A stretch of DNA of 64,000 bases from Bathynomus jamesi (lineage: Eukaryota; Arthropoda; Malacostraca; Isopoda; Cirolanidae): positions 1 through 64,000 of the forward strand of contig JAJOZX010007505.1 in the NCBI GenBank assembly GCA_023014485.1, in the 5' to 3' direction. Positions 10,599 through 21,421 of the stretch are shown here, piece by piece. The position numbers were made by a program, and so were the translations under genes. Below the pieces are notes generated by a model that ran no database searches, was not told the DNA's origin, and saw only the letters and a program-made list of their open reading frames with translations. Numbering within the stretch: the first letter of the stretch is position 1; every line of letters begins with the position of its first letter.

Positions 10599-10628
<30 letters not shown>
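9807..10628. other. Unassigned stretch
   Basis: No gene or clear element. A GGGGTGACAGTCCCTCCCTC-type hAT-like scrap lies near 10430-10520, and an A-run precedes the next element. Confidence 0.35.
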
Positions 10629-10629
<1 letters not shown>

Positions 10630-11474
10630 GGTGATTCAGCAAAGAGTACATTAAAATGGAGGATGAAATCCTTGGATAATTCTAAACTACAATGTCTCTA
10701 TGGTAAAATGTCAGATTCTGCATAGTTTCCATGTTACAGTACATTTAAGATGTTGTATTAATGAGAGTAAATATGAAGTGAAACCCCCGTAGGTTTATGT
10801 AATAATTTATTCACAGATCTCTGCTACAGTGTGACCCCTCTTTGTTACAACCTAAAGGAAATGTTCAAAGTTGCCCCCTTCTGCCTCACTGCAGGCCTGT
10901 ACACGTCGTACCATTGAATGTCTGACGCGTTCCAGAATGCCTGGACTATGTTTAATTTGCTCGCACCTGTCACGAACACGTGGCCATAATTCCTCTCTTG
11001 TTTGAACCTCTGTATCATACATCAACGTCTTTAAATGGCCCCACAGGTAGAAATCCAAAGGGTTAAGATCTGGGGAGCGGGGTGGCCAGGGAACGGGGCC
11101 ACCACGCCCTATGCACCTGTTAGGATAAACAGTATCCAGATATTCCCATGATGCTCGGGCAAAATGTTATCTTCTGGAACGAGTCAGACATTCAATGGTA
11201 CGACGTGTACAGGTCTGTATTGAGGCAGAAGGGGGCAACTTTGAAACATTTCATTTAGGTTGTAACAAAGAGGGGTCACACTGTAGACACGTTGAATAAA
11301 TAATTACAAAAACCTACGGGGTTTCACTTCTATTCACTCTCATTAATACAACATCTTAAATGTATTGTAACATGGAATTATGCAGAACTGACATTTACCA
11401 TAGAGACATTGTGGTTTAGAATTATCCAAGGATTTCATCCTTCAATTTAATGTACTCTTTGCTGAATCACCCTG
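10629..11474. mobile_element. Palindromic mariner 3'-end element
   Basis: The ends GGTGATTCAGCAAAGAGTAC and its complement finishing GCTGAATCACCCTG enclose two long inverted arms (about 10629-10930 and 11180-11474). The left arm continues into the C-terminal part of a mariner-type transposase. The right arm repeats only the terminal part, inverted. The element looks like a transposon rebuilt as a palindrome of its 3' end. Confidence 0.8.
10852..11118 (-). pseudogene. Mariner-type transposase C-terminal fragment
   Basis: The minus strand gives WPPRSPDLNPLDFYLWGHLK, then a helix ending RRVQACSEAEGGNFEHFL and a stop. SPDLNPLDF carries the third catalytic aspartate of the DDE/D triad, and the GGxFEH tail is usual in this transposase group. 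Everything before the third motif is absent, so it is inactive. Confidence 0.8.

Positions 11475-11477
<3 letters not shown>

Positions 11478-11519
<42 letters not shown>
11478..11519. repeat. (TA)n array
   Basis: TA array directly after the palindromic mariner. Confidence 0.95.
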
Positions 11520-11522
<3 letters not shown>

Positions 11523-11615
11523 GAAAACCCTGGCCGGACCTTGATTTTGGCTCTCTTCTTCTTCTTCTTCTTGTTCGTCCTTGGCCCCTCCTTCCTGCAT
11601 AAACAAAAAATTAAT
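11520..11615 (+). mobile_element. LINE-A 3' end, copy 1
   Basis: TTGATTTTGGCTCTCTTCTT and the following CTTGGCCCCTCCTTCCTGCAT match the 3' end of the endonuclease-bearing LINE at 27163-28200 and scraps at 36905 and 56797. This copy has no coding part. Confidence 0.65.
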
Positions 11616-11790
11616 AAAATGTTTTTTACTAATCTGCACAAAAATGAAGGTCCGATTTTGTCATTAACGAAACTAGTTGGTGAAAAAAATTAGCTGGAAA
11701 CTAAAGAAGTTGCAGGTAAAGTGTATTAAAACAGTAGAGCGTACACTCATACATTTATGTGTAAGATACACAAATGCAAAGAGATACACT

Positions 11791-11837
<47 letters not shown>

Positions 11838-12013
11838 GTGTTCATCACATAATATGAATGAACAAAAAGGATGCAATGTTTTTCTGGTTTTGTGTTTAGC
11901 CTTTCAGCAACACCGTTACAGTTATGGTATCAACACAGTGCTCAGTTAATAAACATTAACTTCAATTTAAAGACTGAATATCATGTTGTATGTTTTTTTT
12001 AACAATGTTTATT

Positions 12014-12063
<50 letters not shown>
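11616..12063. other. Unassigned stretch with (TA)n arrays
   Basis: Contains (TA)n at 11794-11833 and 12018-12064. The frames crossing the arrays are artefacts. Nothing else recognised. Confidence 0.5.
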
Positions 12064-12066
<3 letters not shown>

Positions 12067-12327
12067 CCTTGGTTAACCTTGGTTTTGCTTCCGCCCGAAT
12101 TGTTCATCCTGACGAAGGTCAAGTTTGTCACTCCACCTTAGACCTACAGTTTAACGTGGAATCTGAACCACGCCCCACCACGGGTGGTCAGAAATTGCAA
12201 AGTCCTTGCCTGAACTCGAACTCACGACCGTCCCAAGCAGCCCGGCGTCATAACTATTAGGTTACCCAGGGTATCCATTTATCTCCCAACCAATTCTTTT
12301 CTTTAGTGTGGAAAGATGGACAGCCTG

Positions 12328-12328
<1 letters not shown>
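12064..12328 (-). mobile_element. tRNA-derived SINE, family 2, copy 1
   Basis: On the minus strand: ACCCTGGGTAACCTAATAGT (A-box region) and GAGTTCGAGTTC (B-box), then CTGACCACCCGTGGTGG and a tail GGCGGAAGCAAAACCAAGGT. It matches the plus-strand copy at 14883-15125 along its whole length. The two copies support a SINE of about 230 bp with a tRNA-like head. A (TG)(TA) tract lies at its head side and (TA)n at its tail. Confidence 0.85.
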
Positions 12329-12369
<41 letters not shown>

Positions 12370-12372
<3 letters not shown>

Positions 12373-13348
12373 TGATGCACCGATACCTCAATTTTGCCGA
12401 TACCGATTAATCGGCATTAGAAAAATTATAAGTATAACCCAATGTAATGTATATTAATTAATATTATATTAATTATTTATTATTTACTTTTATTTACTAT
12501 AATAAAAACTTATTACTTAATTAGCGATGTGAGCTTGTTTTTTGTTTTTTAATAAAAGTTTTTTATTGATACTCCAAAATATTATTCACTGAGAATATTC
12601 GAGAATTTTCTTTTTTCTTAGTTTTAAGAGAGTTTTACATTGTTTTACAGCTTTTTATAGAATTCTAGAATATTTCAGAACGTTATGGAATTTCCTAGAA
12701 TGCCTTAGAATATTCTAGACGATTCCAGAACATTCTGGAATACTCCGGTTTTGGGAGAAAATAGTACCTATATAAAGGAGGGCAAATTATTTCCTTGGTT
12801 AGTTGTGGTTGTGTATAGCAAAGGCAAGTATCCACATATGATTGTGATATTGTCTGTTGAGCCTTTCATGGTAGGCCAGGTAGTTCTTTTTGAAGTATTT
12901 TTTTTTGCCATTTTGGATAATATAATTTGAATAACAAATTGAAAGTGTTATTAAACTGGTTTTCTTAAGCTTAGCATTATTTATAACTGCTTGATCAGCT
13001 TGAACCATTCAAAATTATTTCAAATTTGTTTTTAAATTTATACATTTAAGATTGAATATTAGTATTGTTTTTTTTTAATATTATTTGGTTATTTACAACA
13101 AAAATATAGTACCCTATTTTATAACATTATAGCAAATAGAGCAAATGCTGGATTTAAAAAAACTAGAAACAATTTTAGTTATAGTTTTAAGAATGTCGCA
13201 TCAGCAATAAAATCATTTCCCATTTGGTGACCTAATTCGCCCCAGTCGACGCTACCGATGCCAAGCTTGCCGATACCGATTAATCGGCCGATATTAAGAA
13301 AATAATCGGCATGCCAGGTGCCGATACCGATTAATCGGTGCACCCCTA
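12370..13348. mobile_element. hAT-type non-autonomous element 1
   Basis: The left end TAGTGATGCACCGATACCTC and the right end ATCGGTGCACCCCTA are inverted. Subterminal GCCGATTAATCGG repeats, typical of hAT ends, lie on both sides. The interior of nearly 1 kb is AT-rich without a credible transposase. The flanks are (TA)n, so the target duplication cannot be read. Related ends occur at 24528-25584. Confidence 0.75.
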
Positions 13349-13370
13349 ATATATATATATATATATATAT

Positions 13371-13651
13371 TGACCTTTTTTCATCTCGTCCTCCACTATT
13401 CAAAAAACATGGCGCCGCCCCTGCTTCAAAACTACTTTTTTTGCAAAAAAGCGTAAATAGTGATTGATTTCTATTTCACCCCCCTCCCTCCGAGTGAACG
13501 TTCAATAACTTTTTTTTATTATTATTATTATTATTTTGGGGTATTTTGGGGTACTATGAAATTTCAAACCCATATTTAGTTATGTTTTCTTCGTGGACAG
13601 GTATATTTAAACATTTCCATAACTGCATTATTAAGGGGGTTAAAGCTCATT

Positions 13652-13681
<30 letters not shown>
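13371..13681. other. Unassigned stretch
   Basis: Low-complexity (ATT)n at about 13518-13536 and (TA)n at 13656-13682. No gene recognised. Confidence 0.4.
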
Positions 13682-13686
<5 letters not shown>

Positions 13687-13776
13687 AATGGAATATTATG
13701 CATGAACACGCACGATTTTGCAAATTTGCATAATGCAAAATTTGTCCCCACAGGGTTCGAACCCACTGCCACTTCT

Positions 13777-13778
<2 letters not shown>
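13682..13778 (-). mobile_element. tRNA-derived SINE, family 3, copy 1
   Basis: The minus strand reads GGCAGTGGGTTCGAACCCTG (B-box) followed by TTTTGCATTATGCAAAT and TTCATGCATAATATTCCAT. This matches the plus-strand copy at 21898-22015. The head is truncated. (TA)n lies on both sides. Confidence 0.7.
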
Positions 13779-13815
<37 letters not shown>

Positions 13816-14057
13816 TTTCCACAAAAGTTTTCCTTGAATTTAACAATCTCTACTTAATGAGGTAGTACATAAAGTACAATATCTTAACTTTCACTGACTC
13901 TTACTCACCGCGCCACGTACTGTAAGTCTCACGTGTACCGAACTCTGAAGCGTGACGATACGTGTCATTGTGAACGTGCAAAAGAGACCACAAAGCTTAC
14001 TATAGTTAGCTGAATTTAAGTGAGACACTCATCATTATTGAATGTAACTTTTGGTGT
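13779..14057. other. Unassigned stretch
   Basis: (TA)n to about 13812, then unassigned sequence leading into a transposase relic. Confidence 0.4.
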
Positions 14058-14180
14058 ATGTATGGAAAGGAACCTTCAACTGATAACACAATCGCAAAAT
14101 GGCGTGAACAGTTCAAGGAAACCAGTTTGTGCAAGAAATCTGACGACTGGCCGAAACGTGTGGACTGTGGAGTTTGCTCC
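14058..14180 (+). pseudogene. Mariner-type transposase N-terminal relic (DUF4817-like)
   Basis: The plus-strand frame gives YGKEPSTDNTIAKWREQFKE and TSLCKKSD..KRV. This is the second half of the helix-turn-helix domain (DUF4817 type) that opens many arthropod mariner-like transposases. The first half lies upstream in a broken frame. No catalytic domain follows. Confidence 0.55.
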
Positions 14181-14882
14181 TTTCTTATTACAAAACTTAG
14201 ATTTAACCTGGGGGTAATTCGGCCTTTTTCGGGGCGTAACGAGCTGGCGTCACTGTCCAAACAAAAACCGAGTTATGGTCCCACTAAAATTTTGTTAGTC
14301 TTTCCTAATTTTCCTTTTCTCACATTTGCCATTTAAAAGGGGGGTCTAATTATGATTTTGTTGGCTAGCTCAAGGGGTAACGGTGCGAAAAAAGGTTAAA
14401 TACCACTGACATATATGAAGCCCAGAATTTCTGTGAATGGATCCTTTTCAGCGGTGAGGCAACGTGTCACACAATGGGGAAGATAAATCGCCACAACTGT
14501 AGAGTTTGGGTCTTAGAATATTCACATGCTACCGTTGGTAATATGGTGGCAAAAACGACAATGAGGGAAAAGGAGGTAAGGGTAATGGGGGAGAATTTTA
14601 ATCTTTCAAAACGGGGTGGGGAATGATAGAGGGGAAGTGCGATAAGATAAGGGGGTGGGGGTGCCGCCCCCAAAATAGAAAATTGATACACAGTAACCTA
14701 ACTTAGCCTAACCTAGCTTCATTTTTCACGTTGATCCAAGAGTAACCTAGCCTAACTTAATCTAACCTAAATCGCAAGGCAAATCTGTTTTAGGCATAAC
14801 AGTGATATTACATCATCAGGAGTCGAACCCTCCAACCTTAATCATATATAATGTATATATGGAATATCATACATCGAGTTTT
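14181..14882. other. Unassigned stretch with hAT-like and SINE-like scraps
   Basis: GGTTAAATACCACTG at 14393-14407 looks like a hAT terminus without a partner. Degenerate CCTAACTTAGCC repeats lie at 14695-14775. A minus-strand B-box-like GGAGGGTTCGACTCC lies at about 14818-14833. None is complete. Confidence 0.35.
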
Positions 14883-15123
14883 CCACACAATAAAAACTGG
14901 TTGGTAGATAAATGGGTACCCTGGGTAGCCTAGTGGTTAAATCGCTGGGTTGCTGATCGGTCGGTCATGAGATCGAGTCCGGGCAAGGACCTTGTAGTTT
15001 CTGACCACCCGTGGTGGGTCATGGTTCGGATTCCACGTTAAACTGTAGGTCTAACGTGGAGCAACAAGTTTGACCTTCGTCAGAATTAACAATTCAGGCG
15101 GAAGCAAAACCAAGTTAACCAAG

Positions 15124-15125
<2 letters not shown>
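14883..15125 (+). mobile_element. tRNA-derived SINE, family 2, copy 2
   Basis: The head has TAGCCTAGTGGTTA (A-box) and GAGATCGAGTCC (B-box) about 35 nt apart. The body CTGACCACCCGTGGTGG and a tail GCGGAAGCAAAACCAAGTTA follow. It is the inverted counterpart of 12064-12328. The tail runs into (TG)(TA). Confidence 0.85.
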
Positions 15126-15174
<49 letters not shown>

Positions 15175-15387
15175 TATTTTTATTTACTTGGAAAAACTTT
15201 TCTTCAAACTTAATGAATGACTATAAAGAATTTAATACCTCCTAAAAAAAAAATCCAACGGCAAACTTAGCATGCAAAGTTTTAATTAATATGAAGCTAA
15301 TCAAGTTGAAATCTTGCTACCTTTTAAGAAAAGATTGCCTACAGACTCATCTTTCACGAACCATTAGTCAAGCAGTCGGCAAGTAAT

Positions 15388-15428
<41 letters not shown>
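15126..15428. other. Unassigned stretch between (TA)n arrays
   Basis: (TA)n at 15126-15175 and 15392-15428; the sequence between is unassigned. Confidence 0.5.
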
Positions 15429-15431
<3 letters not shown>

Positions 15432-16804
15432 GAGGGCCACTCAATATATTTTGCCCAGCCTTTTTTTTTTCTTTCCAAGTTTCCTTTTAAGTTCCAGAAA
15501 TTTTGAGTTACTGTACATACCTTTTTTACAAGTTTTTATTTTTCCACATAGTCTCCAGCCTTTTCTACGAATTTCCTCCACTTCGAAACAAGGGCCTTTA
15601 TTCCTTGCTGGTAAAAGTCCGCTGGGTTCCGCCGCAGCCACCTCTTAACCTCCTCAACAACCTTATCGTCACTCTGAAACTTTCTTCAACGAATAGCATC
15701 CTTCATTGGCCCAAACAAATGGAAGTCTCAAGGTGCCAGATCCGGGCTGTATGGAAGGTGGGGTAACGCAGTCAAGCGCATTTTTGTGATGGCCTCTCTT
15801 GTTTGCAAACTGTTGTGTGGTCTCGCGTTATCGTGCAAAAGAAGGACGTCTTCCAGTTTTCTCTTCGGTCGAACTCGCTTTATACGTCTCTGGAGTCTCT
15901 GTAAGGTAGCAATATATGCCTCCGAGTTGATTGTTTGTCCTTTCTTCATAATGTCCACCAGAATCACCCTTTCATGTCCCAGAAGATGGTGGCCATAACC
16001 TTTCCTGCAGAGGGAGCCATTTTTAACTTTTTCTTGCGTGGGCAGTCTGCGTGATGCCACTCCATGGATTGGCGTTTTGTTTCAGCTTCAAAGTGGTGTA
16101 CCCAAGTCTTATCCCCAGTCACAATTCGTAAAAGGAAGTGATCCCTTTCTGTTTCGTATCGAGCCAACGACTCAGAAGCAATTTCTTTTCTTTGGGCTTT
16201 GTGATCTTCAGTCAGTTCGCGATGAACAAACCGTGAACAAACCTTTGAGTATCCCAGTTGCTGAATTATCGTATTCACACTTCCTTCACTAATTCCTAGC
16301 TCCAGTGATAGCTCCTTGTATATGACGCGCCGATTTGATCGAATGATGCTGTTAGCTCGTTGCACAGTGTGAGATGTCACAGCCGATGCCGGGCGACCGC
16401 TGCGTGGCTCATTGAGTCTGGCTCTCCCTCTCTCCGATGATCTCACACGTTTAGACCAGCGTCCAACTGTTCTTCGTTCAACAACAGCATCTCCGTAGAT
16501 GTTTTGTAGACGTTTGTGAATATTTCCAACTGTTTCCTTCTCTGCGGTTAAGAACTCGATAACAGCTCTCTGTTTACGACGCACATCACTGTCAGACGCC
16601 ATTTTTCGAAACTGCGTTAATCATCGGTTTTATACAAGGACATTTAAAAGCGGTTTTATACAAGGAGGGAGATTCAAACTGGAAAAATCCGGTTATGTGA
16701 AGCGCAGAAAGTTCAAACTTACGGCCCAAAAGACATTTCAGCCCTATGGCCTATTATTTACCTAAGAAAAAAGGGTGGGGCAAAATATATTGAGTGCCCC
16801 TAGT
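15429..16804 (-). mobile_element. Mariner transposon 1, full length, inactive
   Basis: The inverted ends contain GGGCCACTCAATATATTTTG on the left and CAAAATATATTGAGTGCCCC on the right. They lie in (TA)/(TG) repeats consistent with a TA target. It is about 1.38 kb, the normal mariner size, with one transposase on the minus strand. A second copy of the family is at 28420-29806. The two lesion sets differ, so they are independent insertions. Confidence 0.9.
15550..16602 (-). pseudogene. Mariner transposase (DD34D), two frames
   Basis: The frame from 16602 starts MASDSDVRRKQRAVIEFLTA and carries helix-turn-helix motifs and VTGDKTWVHHF (first catalytic Asp). It stops after MATIFWDMKG because one G is missing near 15969 relative to the sister copy. 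The next frame holds LLLHDNARPH (second Asp) and YSPDLAP, where a TGA replaces the following Ser codon just before the third Asp. The spacing from the second to the third Asp position is 34 residues, the mariner signature. Cut-and-paste transposase; inactive here. Confidence 0.9.
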
Positions 16805-16838
16805 GTGTGTGTGTGTGTGTGTATATATATTGTATATA

Positions 16839-17514
16839 TGTTACAGTCAAAGTGTGTAGCCAGTCATTTCGCGTAATGGCTGTTTCACTTGGTCATTTCG
16901 CGAAATGACTAAAATCTTCAGCCATTACGCGAAATGGCTGAAATTCCACTTTGGTCATTTCGTACAAAATCATTTGTCCAGTTAGGTCAACTGCATGCCC
17001 TTGACAATTGGTTAGGTTAAGTTGTGTTATTTTCGTTAGTTTTAACGAAAATAACACGACTTAACCTAACCAATTTTCAAAGGTATACAGTTGACCTAAC
17101 CGGGCCTTCAATGACGGACATCGGAATAACATTGAAGGCCCGGTTAGTATTTCAAAACCTCTATATTGAAAATTCAAATTCAAATGTGTTCAAATGTTCA
17201 AATGTGTATTTGAAGAGTGTTTCTCACTTATTTGAACAGACCTGTGGATGTATGTATGTTTTAGCGGATTTAGTTAGTTAAATAAAGGTTTCCAATTTTA
17301 TTGTGATGTTTATTATTTCTATGAATTCATGACAAAAGTCATTTTAGCCATTTTACGAAATGACCAAGGTGGAATTTCAGCCATTTCGCGTAATGGCTGA
17401 GCATTTTAGTCATTTCGCGAAATGACCAAGCGAAACAGCAACAGCCATTTCGCGAAATGACTAAAAGTTTCAGCCATTACGCGAAATGGCTGGTTACACA
17501 CTTTGACTGTAACA
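16839..17514. mobile_element. Foldback element K1 (shared-core family)
   Basis: The ends TGTTACAGTCAAAGTGTGTA and ACACACTTTGACTGTAACA are inverted. Each arm contains several GCCATTTCGCGAAATGAC/GCCATTACGCGAAATGGC subrepeats, themselves near-palindromic. The centre carries a core (CGAAAATAACACGACTTAAC, then CTAACCAAT, then GTTGACCTAACCGGG) that recurs in four other palindromes (30674, 37356, 48989, 49357). It also holds an inverted copy of part of that core. No coding capacity. Confidence 0.8.
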
Positions 17515-17570
17515 TATATATATAATATATATATATATAATATATATATATATAATAATATTATACACAC

Positions 17571-17779
17571 ATATTACTGCTTATATGTATGATAAATATA
17601 GCGTTAATTTTAACTAATTTATTAACTAATTAGTTAATTTAACAGAAATGTATGTCGAAAATAAGCTCTGATCCTTTATAAAAATTAAAATTATCACTCT
17701 TGAGTAAGTCCGAAAATTAAGAGGATTAACATAATTGGTCCTTATTTGACTCAAATTTCAGTTAAATCTAGTTGAACTA
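17571..17779. other. Unassigned AT-rich stretch
   Basis: AT-rich, nothing recognised. Confidence 0.4.
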
Positions 17780-17985
17780 CAGGGTGTTTATAAAGTAACG
17801 CAAGTGAAATCTGATCTGAACTGGTTTAAAATAGTTTCGTAACGCGAGTGAAGAGACAAATCTGGTTTGAACTGGCTTAAACTAATTTCAACCTTGTTTT
17901 TTTTTAACTTGTAAATAACAATTATTTCAGCCTGTATTAAGCTCTTGATTTGTCTCTTCATTTGCGTTACTTTATACACACCCTG
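17780..17985. mobile_element. Mariner-type MITE, CAGGGTGTTTATAAAG ends
   Basis: TA-flanked inverted ends: CAGGGTGTTTATAAAGTAAC and GTTACTTTATACACACCCTG. Internally, two AAATCTG..TGAACTGG..TTTAAA blocks repeat in tandem. Non-coding, 206 bp. Confidence 0.85.
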
Positions 17986-18124
17986 TAGTTTTCAGATTGT
18001 GCAAACTGGTTAACGGATTAGCGAATGTTGTAACACCGCTTTCCTTCGATTAGCGAAGTTGAAAAACATTGGGTTGTATGGAAGACCCGTCCTCTGCTGT
18101 CCAGATATGTAGCGACTAGCAGCA

Positions 18125-18156
18125 GTTCGGATTCCACGTAAAGCTGGTAGGTCCCC
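18125..18156 (+). mobile_element. SINE family 2 relic (short)
   Basis: CAGTTCGGATTCCACGTAAA and GGTAGGTCC resemble the middle of SINE family 2 (GGTTCGGATTCCACGTTAAA). It is too short for certainty. Confidence 0.3.
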
Positions 18157-18304
18157 CCCCCCTCCCCCGTCCTCTAACCTTGAATGTTGCGAAGAAGATT
18201 AAACAACCCCAACAAACAAATATGTAAAAATCCGTGTCTAATCCGCAACTGCACAAATTTCGAATTCGTTCGCGCGTGACCATAATCATTTTTATAGTTT
18301 AGTA

Positions 18305-18407
18305 CAGGGTGTTCGAAAAGAAACGCAACTCAAAATAGTAGAGAAACGGGTAGGTTACAATGATATATGCATTCTCCAATGGGTTACGTTTCTTTTTGGA
18401 CACCCTG
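18305..18407. mobile_element. Mariner-type MITE, family A, copy 2
   Basis: TA-flanked CAGGGTGTTCGAAAAGAAAC and the inverted right end TTTCTTTTTGGACACCCTG. The sequence just after it (18410-18520) is also similar to 29994-30118, so the duplicated unit there is larger than the MITE. Confidence 0.85.
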
Positions 18408-18597
18408 TATCACCCAAAACAAACCGAGTGGTATATAAACTTCAGGAAACTAAACAAACTCTTGCCAAAATTTGGTTACTTTGTTAATTTCTTCTTCGTA
18501 AGTTAACAAAAATAAAAAGATTTTGGTTAAAATTAACAAATATTCTCACTCTTTCGAACTTTAGCCGAGAATTAAGTAATGATTTGAGGTACATCAC

Positions 18598-19548
18598 TTC
18601 TTTAAATCTTCCTTAAATCTTCCTTAAATCTTCTTTAAATCTTTAAATCTTCCTTAACTCTTTTTAAATTTGCTTTAAATCTTTTTTAAATCTTCCTTAA
18701 ATCTTCTTTAAATCTTTTTTTAACCTTCCTTAAATATTCTTTAAATCTTCTTTAAATCTTCTTTAAATCTTCCTTAAATCTTCTTTAAATCTTCCTTAAA
18801 TCTTTTTAAATTTGCTTTAAATCTTTTTAAAATCTTCCTTAAATCTTCTTTAAATCTTTTTTGAACCTTCCTTAAATCTTCTTTAAATCTTCCTTAAATC
18901 TTCTTTAAATCTTCCTTAAATCTTCTTTAAATCTTCTTTAAATCTTCTTTACATTTTTTGTGAACCTTCCTTAAATCTTCTTTAAATCCTCTTTAAATCA
19001 TCTTTAAATCTTTTTTAAATCTTCCTTAAATCTTCTTTAACTCTTCTTTAAATCTTCTTCAAATCTTTTGTGAACCTTCCTTAAATCTTCTTTAAATCCT
19101 CTTTAAATCTTCTTTAAATCTTTTTTAAATCTTCTTTAAATCTTTTTTGAACCTTCCTTAAATATTCTTTAAATCTTCTTTAAATCTTCCTTAAATCTTC
19201 TTTAAATCTTTAAATCTTCCTTAAATCTTTTTAAATTTGCTTTAAATCTTTTTTAAATCTTCCTTAAATCTTCTTTAAATCTTTTTTGAACGTTCCTTAA
19301 ATATTCTTTAAATATTCTTTAAATCTTCCTTAAATCTTCTTTAAATCTTCCTTAAATCTTTTTAAATTTGCTTTAAATCTTTTTTAAATCTTCCTTAAAT
19401 CTTCTTTAAATCTTTTTTGAACCTTCCTTAAATCCTCTTTAAATCTTCTTTAACTCTTCTTTAAATCTTCTTCAAATCTTTTGTGAACCTTCCTTAAATC
19501 TTCTTTAAATCCTCTTTAAATCTTCTTTAAATCTTCTTCAAATCTTTA
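18598..19548. repeat. Minisatellite of CTTCTTTAAAT units
   Basis: About 950 bp of an 11-bp unit (CTTCTTTAAAT or CTTCCTTAAAT), with higher-order variants such as TTTTTTGAACCTTCC and TTTTTAAATTTGC recurring at longer intervals. This shows block duplication on top of unit duplication. Strong purine/pyrimidine strand asymmetry. No coding sense. Confidence 0.95.
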
Positions 19549-19581
19549 AAACTTCTATAAACAATTTTATTTTATCATACC

Positions 19582-19582
<1 letters not shown>

Positions 19583-19631
<49 letters not shown>
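19583..19631. repeat. (TA)n array
   Basis: TA array between the minisatellite and a retroelement 3' end. Confidence 0.95.
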
Positions 19632-19634
<3 letters not shown>

Positions 19635-19639
19635 CATAA

Positions 19640-19913
19640 TGAAGAGGAACACCAGAGAGATGAAAATCTTTCTTCAATTTTCTTTAATGGACACCAACGT
19701 TTCGCAGCACGCATATATTCCATCATCAGCACTAATAAAATACAAAATACAGTTTGGTTATGATAACCAAATTCAAGTTAAAAAGTTAAAAATTTTATTA
19801 AAATTACAAAAATAGTCTTGAAGAGACATTATTAAATAGGATTAAAATTAGAAAAGTTAAAATGTTAATTATTAAATTTTAAAATGTTAAAAACTTAAAA
19901 AGACTAGAACAGA

Positions 19914-19947
<34 letters not shown>

Positions 19948-20245
19948 ATAATTAAATTTAGTAATGTCTGTTCTTGGCTGTTTTGTTATTTTAATTAAGT
20001 TTTAACTTTTTAACTTGGTTTTCCTAACCCAGTGGTTCTTAATCTTTATAGACTGGGACCCAAATTGCGGGATCGGTGACCCATCCCTTCAAACAGTTCA
20101 CTCGTAATATATAATAAATAATTAATGATAAAATGATGAGGGATAACATAAATAAATGATAAATGATAATTTAATGACCCAGGGGTTAAGAACCAGTCTT
20201 AACCCAATGTCTTTTGTATTTCATTATTTTAGCCCTGATGATGGA
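19640..20245. mobile_element. Palindromic retroelement 3' end with a hAT MITE inside
   Basis: The minus strand from about 19960 back to 19640 reads into ATTAGTGCTGATGATGGAAT and then GCGAAACGTTGG. The plus strand from about 19967 reads through homologous sequence (TTTTAACTTTTTAACTTGG...) to CCCTGATGATGGAATGTG. The two 3' ends therefore stand head to head, separated by (ATT)n. The right arm is interrupted by a hAT MITE. The terminal motif suggests a Penelope-like or related retroelement; no coding part remains. Confidence 0.55.
20031..20197. mobile_element. hAT MITE with 8-bp target duplication
   Basis: The ends AGTGGTTCTTAATC and GGTTAAGAACCAGT are inverted. The flanks CCTAACCC (20023-20030) and CTTAACCC (20198-20205) match at 7 of 8 positions, the target-site length of hAT transposases. 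167 bp, non-coding. Confidence 0.8.
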
Positions 20246-20291
20246 ATGTGTATACATTTTTTGTACATCATATTTATTCACTTCTTTAAGT

Positions 20292-20535
20292 TTATTTTAA
20301 CATTTTTAGCATTTTTGCATTTTTAGCATTTTTAACATTTTTAGCATTTTTAGCATTTTTAACATTTTTAGCATTTTTTAACATTTTTAGCATTTTTTTA
20401 ACATTTTTAGCATTTTTTAACATTTTTAGCATTTTTAACATTTTTAGCATTTTTGCAATTTTAACATTTTTTAACATTTTTAGCATTTTTTTAACATTTT
20501 TAGCATTTTTGCATTTGTTTTAACATTTTTAGCAC
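20292..20535. repeat. Minisatellite of CATTTTTAG/CATTTTTAA units
   Basis: Tandem 9-12-bp units alternating CATTTTTAG and AACATTTTT. The minus-strand 'KMLKMLKN' frame is a by-product. It lies between CTGATGATGG at 20225 and a second CTGATGG...CGAAACGTC motif at 20534-20566, as if it had expanded inside a retroelement 3' end. Confidence 0.9.
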
Positions 20536-20566
20536 TGATGGGCGAAACTCAATTGTTCCGAAACGT
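20534..20566 (+). other. CTGATG..CGAAACGTC terminal motif
   Basis: CTGATGGGCGAAACTCAATT, then GTTCCGAAACGTC: the same box order as the hairpin motifs at 6364 and 9148. Part of a retroelement 3' end. Confidence 0.4.
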
Positions 20567-20599
20567 CTGTCAGTAAACCCGTACCACCTTCCCGTCCTC

Positions 20600-21032
20600 T
20601 TATTTGTCACTGAGTTGCGATTCCCTTAGAACAAACCCTTCAGTGAAGTTATATATATATATATGTATGTATATATATATATATATAGAAATATATAGAA
20701 ATATTCTTGAGTCTGCCATTATTCAACTTTCAAATAACTTCAACATAAGCAAAGGTCTTTTAACTCGATCCTGTTGTTTTGAATTCCTTCAAAACAAATC
20801 TAGATAAAAAGGGTAGGACACTTAATCTTTGGTAAACTTGTAAGCTACTTTATTAACTTTTAATCTTCAATTTATTATTTATATATCGAAACTTGACTCT
20901 AAAAAGGCAAAGTGTTAAACCCGGGCGTATCTCCAGTATAAATTTGTATTATTTTTATAACTCATTTGATCTTGTGCTAAAAATCGATATGCCTCTTTGT
21001 TAATCCTCTAATCCTTAATTTTAAGTTTTATT
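20600..21032. other. Unassigned stretch
   Basis: (TA)n at 20651-20690; the rest is AT-rich and unassigned. Confidence 0.4.
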
Positions 21033-21049
21033 TTTACTTCTCCGTTTAT

Positions 21050-21125
<76 letters not shown>

Positions 21126-21166
21126 ATATATATTATATATATATATATGCAATAAACGGAGAAGTA

Positions 21167-21220
<54 letters not shown>
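21033..21220. repeat. Inverted repeat around (TA)n arrays
   Basis: TTTTTACTTCTCCGTTTATTGCA at about 21030-21052 reappears inverted at about 21147-21170, with TA arrays between and after. The same arrangement (unique flank, TA array, inverted flank) is seen at 30519-30663. Confidence 0.75.
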
Positions 21221-21221
<1 letters not shown>

Positions 21222-21344
21222 ATGTGTGTGTAGATATGTATGTATATATATATGTATATATGTTTTGTGTATGTATGTTATTTATTTATATATTTTTTTT
21301 TTCTCTTTCTGTAACCTATATATAGGCCGTAACCTTTTATGTAT

Positions 21345-21421
21345 TTCAGTGTTCCTGAGGATGTCATTAGACGAAAGCGCTTGAGCACCGTTTTGTGTTT
21401 CCTTTCCTTCGTGGTTTTATT

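Noticed and set aside
18598..19548. Possible CRISPR-like array
   Set aside because: Units are contiguous 11-mers without unique spacers, and the genome is eukaryotic.
20292..20486. Minus-strand frame of Lys/Met/Leu/Asn repeats
   Set aside because: Direct translation of a CATTTTTAG/CATTTTTAA minisatellite.
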